This document shows, piece by piece, positions 25,073 through 31,800 of a stretch of 62,052 nucleotides of DNA. A program made the translations under genes and the position numbers. This stretch comes from an uncultured bacterium (GTDB lineage Bacteria > Cloacimonadota > Cloacimonadia > Cloacimonadales > Cloacimonadaceae), in contig CALGPA010000069.1 in NCBI GenBank assembly GCA_937960795.1, positions 1 through 62,052 on the forward strand, read 5' to 3'. Each line of letters starts with the position of its first letter. Position 1 is the first letter of the stretch. The notes beneath the pieces were generated by a model. The model saw nothing but the letters and a program-made list of their open reading frames with translations, was not told the origin of the DNA and did not search any database.

Positions 25073-26353
25073 TTATTCATCTTCATCCGCAGGGCAATTG
25101 CGTTTTAGCACCACACAGTCGTCTAGGGATGCTTTGCCGAGCACTATATCTTCTGCCAAAGCATAGCATGTGGGGCTGCCGCAGGCACTGCAGTTCAAGC
25201 CGGGAAGCATCGTCAAAAACTCGTTGATCTTCTTCATCTTCTTAATGGCTTTTTTGATGTCCTTATCCAGCTCCATGATTGGCCGGGGAGATAGCGGAGA
25301 AACGCTGAATTCTCCCTCAGAGTGCAGCTTTTCGAGCTCTTCCACATGGATGGGCTTGTCCTCACCTTCCTTGCTCATCTTTTTGATGCGACTCATTGCC
25401 ACAAATGGGTTTTCCACGTTCAGACATCCGCCCACACAGCCATTTGTACAGCTACGCAGCACGATGTAATCATATTGATCCAGATAGTGATCTTCGACCC
25501 TGGACAGGATATCCATGACATTGTCGATGCCATTGACTGATAGTGCTCGGATATCATCCGTATCTACCAATTCTGCCTGCACGCCCGATAGCGCCCAGGT
25601 GAGTCCATGGGGATATGTGTCGATCTCTTCGGGGTGGTTTTGGATATCTTTGAGGATCTCACGCACTTTACCATAGATCATCCCCGTGGAAAAAGCGCCA
25701 TCCTGCAGATGCTTATAAGCCCCTTCGGGTTGATGAACCGCGGTCACGTGGGCGACACATGGCACGATGAGGAAGATGCCAATCTCTTCATCCGTCAGAT
25801 TCTTTTCTTGGGAGATCTTTTCTCGGAGATAGCGGGTCAAGATGCTCATAGGCGCTTCTTGGTGCAATATATTCGGCAAAAGTGACGGATACTTGACCTG
25901 GATGAGCCGCACGACCGCCGGGCAATTGCTGCTTAGGATCGGGCGCTTATCTCGGTTTTTGCGAATGTATTCACGAATGATCGAAATCATGAAGTCCGTC
26001 ACCATTGCTTCCTCTGAAACCTCGTCAAAACCGAGCCTTAGAACGGCTAGCTTTGCTGCGGAATAGCTAACGTCTTCAGTGAATTGCCCGAAGAAACTCG
26101 ACGAGATAATCGCCACGTTGTACTTAAATTTCTGGGTGATATCCAAAGGATCGCTGGAAGGGATAATGGCGTGAAACTCACATGCCGTGACGCAATTGCC
26201 ACAGTCCACACAGCGATTTGGATCTATATATGCCTTTCTGTCGCGCACTCGGATGGCTTCTGTGGGACACACTCGCACACATGCCGTGCAGCCGGTGCAG
26301 TTGTCCTCCAAGATCTGAATTGCGTGAAAGTATTTGCTACCTTTTTTGTTCAT
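25073..26353 (-). CDS. sensory-type [FeFe] hydrogenase-like protein (HfsB/HydS-like)
   Basis: 426 residues. Two ferredoxin clusters come first (CTGCTACVRVC, CVDCGNCVTAC), then an H-cluster-like domain, then a C-terminal [4Fe-4S] domain (LNCSACGSPTCYALAE...DDC). The four H-cluster cysteines are kept (SSNCPA, VPCVAH, RSCTNGCVGG), but the flanking residues differ from catalytic enzymes: no TSC(C/S)P, no Lys in the second motif, and CLNVENP instead of GGGQP. This divergence is known from putative sensory or regulatory hydrogenases. It lies among HATPase and DRTGG genes at the head of the operon, so a role in sensing H2 or redox state is likely, though not shown. Confidence 0.85.
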   Translation of the reverse strand: MNKKGSKYFHAIQILEDNCTGCTACVRVCPTEAIRVRDRKAYIDPNRCVDCGNCVTACEFHAIIPSSDPLDITQKFKYNVAIISSSFFGQFTEDVSYSAAKLAVLRLGFDEVSEEAMVTDFMISIIREYIRKNRDKRPILSSNCPAVVRLIQVKYPSLLPNILHQEAPMSILTRYLREKISQEKNLTDEEIGIFLIVPCVAHVTAVHQPEGAYKHLQDGAFSTGMIYGKVREILKDIQNHPEEIDTYPHGLTWALSGVQAELVDTDDIRALSVNGIDNVMDILSRVEDHYLDQYDYIVLRSCTNGCVGGCLNVENPFVAMSRIKKMSKEGEDKPIHVEELEKLHSEGEFSVSPLSPRPIMELDKDIKKAIKKMKKINEFLTMLPGLNCSACGSPTCYALAEDIVLGKASLDDCVVLKRNCPADEDE

Positions 26354-26358
26354 ATCTC

Positions 26359-26850
26359 TTATGAAAAGTAAATAAAGAATTCCAGAACTGTGGGATTTCC
26401 TTTGGCGGAAACAATATGCATTGCATCACTATTCTTTTTGATGTTTGGAAGTCCGAGCCCGGCTCCAAAGCCAAGCTCACGCACGAGATCATCCGCTGTG
26501 GAATATCCCGGAACCATCGCTTGGTCTATGTCTTCAATCCCCGGTCCTTCATCTTGAAAGCGGATGTGGATCAGCTCATCATAGACGGCACTATGCATGA
26601 TTCCGCCTTTGGAGTGGGCTGCCACATTGATCTCAGCTTCATATGATGCCACTGCGATTCGGCGCAGTATTTCGGAATTCACGCCCAGTCTTTTGAGCAG
26701 ATTTTTCAGCTCCGAAGAGCCCTTACCGGCTGTGTTAAAATCCTTTTCAGGAATCTCAAATTCCAGATCTACCTCTGCCTCAGATTTTTTGGATCGGAAG
26801 CCGTCTATGCGCTCTTCAAACCCTTCAGCTATATACCAATATTCTGCCAT
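26359..26850 (-). CDS. anti-sigma-factor-type HATPase (RsbW/SpoIIAB-like)
   Basis: 163 residues. The GHKL ATPase signatures are N-box ASYEAEINVAAHSKGG, G1 DEGPGI and G2 FGAGLGLPNIKKNSD. The layout matches anti-sigma serine kinases more than sensor kinases. No sigma factor, anti-anti-sigma or PP2C phosphatase gene is present in this operon, so its partner must be elsewhere or be one of the neighbouring proteins. It lies 5 bases before the sensory hydrogenase gene. Confidence 0.83.
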   Translation of the reverse strand: MAEYWYIAEGFEERIDGFRSKKSEAEVDLEFEIPEKDFNTAGKGSSELKNLLKRLGVNSEILRRIAVASYEAEINVAAHSKGGIMHSAVYDELIHIRFQDEGPGIEDIDQAMVPGYSTADDLVRELGFGAGLGLPNIKKNSDAMHIVSAKGNPTVLEFFIYFS

Positions 26851-26856
26851 AAGTCT

Positions 26857-27204
26857 TTAAATCTTGCAGCTACGCAGACCGGCATTGTAGAGCAGTCCGC
26901 TGCAGCGATAGAGGGTGAACTTTGTGCTGATGATTGGCAAGCCTCGCTCAGAAGCCATGTCGATCACATCTTGCAAGGGTTTCTTGCCACGCACAAAGAC
27001 GATGCCGGATAGATCAATCATGTCGCTAAGGCGAATCACCTGATTGTTTGTCAGCCCGGTTAAAAGTAAAGTAGGTTCTTTGGTACACATCAAAATATCA
27101 GAAATCATGTCCGAGGCAAAGGCGCACGGAACCTCTCTGTCCAGATCTGCATCGGGGTATAGAACTTCCCCTTCCAGCAGGTTTGCGATATCTCTTAGAG
27201 TCAT
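26857..27204 (-). CDS. DRTGG-domain protein, first gene of the hydrogenase operon
   Basis: 115 residues, with the domain pattern VPCAFASDMISDILMCTKEP followed by TLLLTGLTNNQVIRLSDM and a C-terminal STKFTLYRCSGLLY. It is homologous to the protein at 24713. It is the first gene of a run of twelve same-strand genes whose gaps never exceed 21 bases, down to hydA. It has an AT-rich upstream region with a small palindrome at 27276-27289. Confidence 0.75.
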   Translation of the reverse strand: MTLRDIANLLEGEVLYPDADLDREVPCAFASDMISDILMCTKEPTLLLTGLTNNQVIRLSDMIDLSGIVFVRGKKPLQDVIDMASERGLPIISTKFTLYRCSGLLYNAGLRSCKI

Positions 27205-27275
27205 TGAGTCACACCTAATTATTAGTTAATAGCAAAGTCAGAAATTTCTTTATATCAGTCAAGCGAAAAGTTCAA

Positions 27276-27289
27276 AACAAGTGCTTGTT
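27276..27289. promoter_or_regulatory. palindrome, possible operator of the hydrogenase operon
   Basis: AACAAG and CTTGTT separated by TG, about 72 bases upstream of the first start codon, with CAAAA/TTTTG symmetry outside. Position suits a repressor or activator site; the regulator is unknown. Confidence 0.35.
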
Positions 27290-27517
27290 AGTTTTGGCTT
27301 TAGCTAATTAGGAATGATTATCACTCGCAAATCACCCCTCCATGCCCATCACAAGGGCGGTTTAAGAGGCTCTCCCTCTATCAGTCGGAGTATCAGTCGC
27401 ATTGATAAAATTGTTCTATCAACGAATATTATGAATCTGATTAAAAGGTTTTTCTAGATGCAAGGTGGGGCTCACAAGCCGAGATGAAGGACGATTTTTG
27501 CATTTTCCCCAAATGCC

Positions 27518-27608
27518 GTAAGTCCTTATTTTCTCACCGCTTGCACGCTCGACCGGTGAGCGAGGGGTGAGGGAGGCATGAGCGCGCCCTATTTTGCAAG
27601 CACTTAGC
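27518..27608 (+). repeat. dispersed structured repeat, copy B
   Basis: From GTAAGTCCTTATTTTCTCAC to CAAGCACTTAGC. It keeps the GCTTGCACGCTC...GAGCGC...TTGCAAGC arms and GACCGGTGAGCGAGGGGTGA. Nearly identical to copies A and D over its first 60 bases. Confidence 0.85.
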
Positions 27609-27711
27609 GATGCGAAAATCGGGCTTTCCGGGTAAAATTCAGTGCGTTCTCAAGGATTAGGTTGATACTCAATAATTAGTTTGACAAAACATTGAATCAG
27701 CTGTTTAGAAT

Positions 27712-28788
27712 CTATTTCCACTGATATTTTCCCAAAGTTCCGCGGATCGCGTAGAAGATAAACTGCAGGGGAAACACAAAGATCTGCGGGAAATATAGAA
27801 TCCCGATATGGGTCTTTTTGACCATCGCCAGATGGCTTTGAGATAGGTGCAATTCCAGCAGGAACTTTGACATAATCATGCTAAGCAGAAGGATATCCCC
27901 GGCTCCGGCAAAGAGGCGGATTAACGCCGCATAGAATACTGCAAAATAAATGAACGTGAATGCTGAAAGAGCTTTGACATGCGGCGGATGGTGTTTAAAC
28001 TTTGAAGCTCGGCGGATATTCTTGTTGTATCGCTTTTTAAGATCCTTGCCCTCAAAGCAATCCACTTGCATCGCCGGGGATGGATTGTAGATCGCCTTGC
28101 GGATATGCGGCATCATCTTGATGAGTAGAAGGTCGTCGTCGCCGCTGGGGATATGGCTGATGCCTTCAAAGCCGCCCGACATCTCAAAGAGTGACTTGCG
28201 ATAGACCATATTGCACGCCACTGATGTAATGGGTTTTTTCCAGCCGATTCCCGCTGCACCAAGGGCATAGTAAATGCTGCGCTCAAAGTTGTTTAGGCTC
28301 AGATCAGCATCGCCCGCACTGCGATAGATTGTGGTATATCCAAGGATATAGTCCAGATCAGGCAGCATCACACGAGAGATCTCTCTGAGCCACCCGGGCG
28401 GTACTTGGCAATCCGCGTCAGTGAAGACCAGGATGTCATGTTTGGCAGCCTCAATTCCCTTTTGGATGGCGGCTTTCTTGCCGACATAGTCCTCGATCTT
28501 ATCTTGAAAATCTATGACCCTGATGCCAAATTGTCCTTCCCAGTTGCGCAGGATATCCAAGCTTTCATCGGTGGAGTGGTCGTTTACAATGATGATCTCA
28601 AAATCTTCGTCAATGGGTTCCAATTGCGCCAAAGAGGTCAATAGCGCGGGTAGATTGTGGGCTTCATTTTTGGCAGCAATGATCACTGACATCGGCTCAG
28701 GATCAGCCGGAATTTGGGCTTTGGAGGGCAAGCTGCGTCTCAATCCCAGCTCAATCCAAATCAATAGTGCTAAATATATGAGGCTCAA
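27712..28788 (-). CDS. family 2 glycosyltransferase, membrane-bound
   Basis: 358 residues from the TTG at 28788. An N-terminal membrane segment is followed by the GT-A domain: VIIAAKNEAHNLPALL, VNDHSTD, the metal-binding FTDADCQ and SGDDDLLL. About three membrane segments end the protein, as in processive or lipid-linked GT2 enzymes. The acceptor is unknown. No ribosome site precedes this TTG, and the frame stays open and hydrophobic further upstream; a CTG at 28815 overlaps the dnaX stop in a CTGA arrangement with GAGG 5 bases earlier, and an ATT at 28812 is also possible. Confidence 0.85.
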   Translation of the reverse strand: MSLIYLALLIWIELGLRRSLPSKAQIPADPEPMSVIIAAKNEAHNLPALLTSLAQLEPIDEDFEIIIVNDHSTDESLDILRNWEGQFGIRVIDFQDKIEDYVGKKAAIQKGIEAAKHDILVFTDADCQVPPGWLREISRVMLPDLDYILGYTTIYRSAGDADLSLNNFERSIYYALGAAGIGWKKPITSVACNMVYRKSLFEMSGGFEGISHIPSGDDDLLLIKMMPHIRKAIYNPSPAMQVDCFEGKDLKKRYNKNIRRASKFKHHPPHVKALSAFTFIYFAVFYAALIRLFAGAGDILLLSMIMSKFLLELHLSQSHLAMVKKTHIGILYFPQIFVFPLQFIFYAIRGTLGKYQWK

Positions 28789-28811
28789 AAGAGCGAATAA
28801 AATGCTGAAAA

Positions 28812-30395
28812 TCAGATCAACCTCGCTTGTGTTTGCTCGATGAATCCTTCAATCTCCGGATTATCTTTCTTTAAGTCATCGATTGTTTTGCGCTGGATAT
28901 CCACTTTTGTGGGAGCATCTTGTTCGATTAGCTCGAGATTCAGATGCAGTGCTTTGCCAAAGAAATCCTTGATGATTCCTTCGATGCGTTCTTTGTTTGT
29001 CTTCAGCATGCCATATTCTGTCTTGGAAGCAGTCTTGATGGTCATGGCATGTTCCTTGAGTTCCACAAGTTTTGCGTTTTGAAAAGCAAGACCGGCGGTT
29101 TTGCTGCTTTTTTTGATTCTGGTGGAGAGCGTATCCCAGTGGTCATTGAGGTTTTGGAGGCTCAGTTCCACCTTGCTAAGCCCCGGCTCCGGCTGGGGTT
29201 TTAGGACGGGTCTTTCGGTTTGCTTTGCGGGTTTTGGAGCAGTTTTTACGACAGCAGGGGCTGAGGGCGACGGGTTTGTCTTCAAGAAGCTGATGAGCTC
29301 TGAAATCTCGCTTATCTCGTCCAAGCGAGAGAGCCTGATCATCAAAGCTTCGATGAGCAGATGCGGATTGCTGCTTTGGCGAATGTCGATCTTGGTCTGC
29401 ATTAATTGGCTCATGATATAAAGTAGGTCATTTTGAGCAAAGAGTCCGCCAATCTCGCTAAACATTGGCATCTCATCTTGGCTGACATCCCTGATCTGGA
29501 CGTCTAGCTTGGTCAAAAGGACTATGCGTAGATATTCCAGCATATTGGCGATGAATTCCTGCAGATCTGTGCCTTCTTCAAAAATCTTGTGCAGTTCGCT
29601 GATGAGGGCTTTGGTCTCGTGGTTTTTGATCATCTGCATGAAGTCGTGGTAGATCTGATTTGGGATCATCCCAAAGATCTGGCGCACTTGCTCGATATTG
29701 ATGCTATCTTGGCAATAGCTAATGGTCTGATCCATCAGGGAGAGTGCGTCACGCATTCCGCCATCAGCTTTGCGAGCAATCAGATATAGGGATTCTTCGT
29801 CAATGGTGATCTTTTCTTTGACGCAAAGATCTCGCAGCCGCTCGACGATCGAATCTACCGGGATGCGCTTGAAATCGTATCTTTGACAGCGCGAAACGAT
29901 CGTGGCAATGACCTTGTGAGGCTCAGTAGTGGCAAAGATAAAGATGACATTTTCAGGCGGCTCTTCGAGGGTTTTAAGCAGAGCGTTGAAGGCGTTTTTG
30001 GAGAGCATGTGCACTTCATCGATGATGTAGATTTTGAATTTTGCCCCGCTTGCAGCATAGAGCAGCTCGCGTTGGAGCTCACGAATATCGTCTACACCGG
30101 TATTGCTGGCGCCGTCAATCTCTATCACGTCCGGAGAGACTCCGCTGGTGATCTCCACGCAGTTTGTGCATTCGTTGCAGGGCTGGGTCGTGGGTCCGGT
30201 TTCGCAATTTAAGCTTTTTGCCATAATGCGAGCCAGAGAGGTCTTGCCCACGCCGCGGGGACCCGTGAAAAGATAAGCGTGCGCAATCCTTTCGGACTTA
30301 ATGGCACTTTGCAGGATCTTCGTCACATGATCCTGTGCATAAACTTCCGAGAAGTTCTGCGGCCTGTATTTGCGCGCAAGTACAATGTAGCTCAT
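28812..30395 (-). CDS. dnaX: DNA polymerase III subunit gamma/tau
   Basis: 527 residues from the ATG at 30395, which has GGAGG before it; an in-frame codon 18 bases further upstream does not. Clamp-loader AAA+ features: Walker A GPRGVGKTSLA, zinc module CETGPTTQPCNECTNC, Walker B IYIIDEVHML, sensor 1 FATTEPHK. Residues about 370-420 are a Pro/Ala/Lys-rich linker and the rest is tau-like. It loads the beta clamp at the replication fork. It is divergent from pfk and probably co-transcribed with the downstream glycosyltransferase. I saw no obvious slippery A-run for a gamma frameshift. Confidence 0.95.
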   Translation of the reverse strand: MSYIVLARKYRPQNFSEVYAQDHVTKILQSAIKSERIAHAYLFTGPRGVGKTSLARIMAKSLNCETGPTTQPCNECTNCVEITSGVSPDVIEIDGASNTGVDDIRELQRELLYAASGAKFKIYIIDEVHMLSKNAFNALLKTLEEPPENVIFIFATTEPHKVIATIVSRCQRYDFKRIPVDSIVERLRDLCVKEKITIDEESLYLIARKADGGMRDALSLMDQTISYCQDSINIEQVRQIFGMIPNQIYHDFMQMIKNHETKALISELHKIFEEGTDLQEFIANMLEYLRIVLLTKLDVQIRDVSQDEMPMFSEIGGLFAQNDLLYIMSQLMQTKIDIRQSSNPHLLIEALMIRLSRLDEISEISELISFLKTNPSPSAPAVVKTAPKPAKQTERPVLKPQPEPGLSKVELSLQNLNDHWDTLSTRIKKSSKTAGLAFQNAKLVELKEHAMTIKTASKTEYGMLKTNKERIEGIIKDFFGKALHLNLELIEQDAPTKVDIQRKTIDDLKKDNPEIEGFIEQTQARLI

Positions 30396-30524
30396 ACTAC
30401 CTCCATGGGACATAGTTTTGACCCTGCAGATTTAGGCAAGTAATTTCTACTGGACAAAAGCCCTGCTTCATCAGATATTGAATCTATCAAGAGATATTAT
30501 GATCCTGTAAGGAGGATATTTTTC

Positions 30525-31748
30525 ATGAAGCTTGAAGGAAAAGTGGTGATCGCACAAGGCGGAGGACCTACTGCCGTAATCAATCAATCTTTGGTCGGAG
30601 CAGCTTTGGAAGCCCGTAAGTTCTCCCAAGTAAGCCGAGTCTATGGCGCTCTATATGGTGTGCAAGGCATAGTGAATGAGGATTTTATAGATCTTACTCA
30701 AGAAACCACTCACAATCTGGAACAGGTGGCAAACACTCCCTCCAGCGCTCTGCTCTCCACTCGTGACAAGCCAGACGAGGCATATTGCAAAGAGATCTTT
30801 AAAGTGCTCAAAGCACATGAAGTGAGATATTTCTTTTATGTAGGCGGAAATGACTCTTCCGATACCGTCCGCATCGTGAATGAGCAAGCACAAAAGGCTG
30901 AGTATGAATTTCGGGCAATTCACATTCCCAAGACCATCGACAATGATCTGGTCTTGAGTGATCACACTCCTGGCTATGGATCGGCAGCAAGATTTGTGGC
31001 TTCAGCTTTTGCCGGCGCAAATCTGGACAATCGCGCCTTGCCTGGCGTGTATATCGGAGTCGTGATGGGCAGGCATGCCGGATTCCTCACCGCTGCAGCT
31101 GCTCTGGGACAGAAGTATCCCGATGACGGACCCCACCTCATCTATATGCCGGAACGTCCTTTCAGCAGGGACAAATTTATCAAGGATGTCAAAAAGGTTT
31201 ATGACCAATATGGCAGATGCGTAGTAGCCGTCTCTGAAGGCATCATCGACGAAGATGGTTTGCCGATGATCGCCAAGCTCACCAAAGACGTCGAAACCGA
31301 TGCGCATGGCAACGTTCAGCTTTCCGGGACGGGGGCCTTGGGGGATCTGCTCTGCGATCTGATCCGCGATAAGCTCAAGATCAAGAGAGTTCGCAGCGAT
31401 ACTTTCGGATATCTGCAGCGCTCATTCCTGGGCTGCGTTTCGGATGTCGATCAGCGCGAAGCCAGAGAGGTCGGAGAACGCGCAGCGCATTATGCAATCT
31501 GGTATAATCTGGACGGATCCATATCCATCCAAAGAACCGGATACTACTCTGTGACGTATCAATTGGAAAAGCTTGAAGACATCGCCCGCAAGACTCGCTT
31601 GATGCCGGATAGCTATATCAATGCTGAAGGCAATGGTGTCACGGACGAATTCCGCTATTATCTGCGCCCACTTTTAGGTTCCGGATATCCGGTGCCCCAT
31701 CGCCTCAGAGCGCCTAAGGTCGGCAAAGTCCTCTTGACGGATTCGTAA
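30525..31748 (+). CDS. 6-phosphofructokinase, pyrophosphate-dependent type
   Basis: 407 residues, AAGGAGG before the ATG. The phosphoryl-donor site reads YVGGNDSSDT, with Asp where ATP enzymes have Gly (GGDGS), and the active-site loop reads IPKTIDNDL, with Lys where ATP enzymes have Gly (PGTIDND). Both changes mark the PPi-dependent form. The catalytic Asp of TIDND and the MGRHAGFL substrate loop are intact. It interconverts fructose 6-phosphate and the 1,6-bisphosphate reversibly, saving ATP. The terminator at 31773 closes the single-gene transcript. Confidence 0.92.
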   Translation: MKLEGKVVIAQGGGPTAVINQSLVGAALEARKFSQVSRVYGALYGVQGIVNEDFIDLTQETTHNLEQVANTPSSALLSTRDKPDEAYCKEIFKVLKAHEVRYFFYVGGNDSSDTVRIVNEQAQKAEYEFRAIHIPKTIDNDLVLSDHTPGYGSAARFVASAFAGANLDNRALPGVYIGVVMGRHAGFLTAAAALGQKYPDDGPHLIYMPERPFSRDKFIKDVKKVYDQYGRCVVAVSEGIIDEDGLPMIAKLTKDVETDAHGNVQLSGTGALGDLLCDLIRDKLKIKRVRSDTFGYLQRSFLGCVSDVDQREAREVGERAAHYAIWYNLDGSISIQRTGYYSVTYQLEKLEDIARKTRLMPDSYINAEGNGVTDEFRYYLRPLLGSGYPVPHRLRAPKVGKVLLTDS

Positions 31749-31772
31749 GAGAAAAGCCTTTGAATGTATCAT

Positions 31773-31800
31773 TAAGCGTGGGTCACAGTGCCCGCGCTTA
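31773..31800. terminator. bidirectional terminator overlapping a stop codon
   Basis: 10-bp stem TAAGCGTGGG/CCCGCGCTTA with an 8-base loop, followed on the plus strand by GCTTTTTT. Its right arm contains the stop codon of the convergent amylase gene (31798-31800). Confidence 0.85.

Larger units (their letters stand above)
27205..27711. other. intergenic region upstream of the hydrogenase operon
   Basis: About 500 gene-free bases. The 27205-27310 end must hold the operon promoter; a TTGACT near 27260 (minus strand) and the palindrome at 27276-27289 lie there. The middle holds dispersed repeat copy B. I see no other gene or RNA. Confidence 0.5.

Noticed and set aside
25073..26353. Divergent H-cluster protein considered as a catalytic hydrogenase
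   Set aside because: It lacks the Lys of the second motif and the GGGQP ending, although the cysteines are present.
30414..30524. Gap between dnaX and pfk checked for SRP RNA
   Set aside because: Too short and without the conserved tetraloop or helix 8 sequence.
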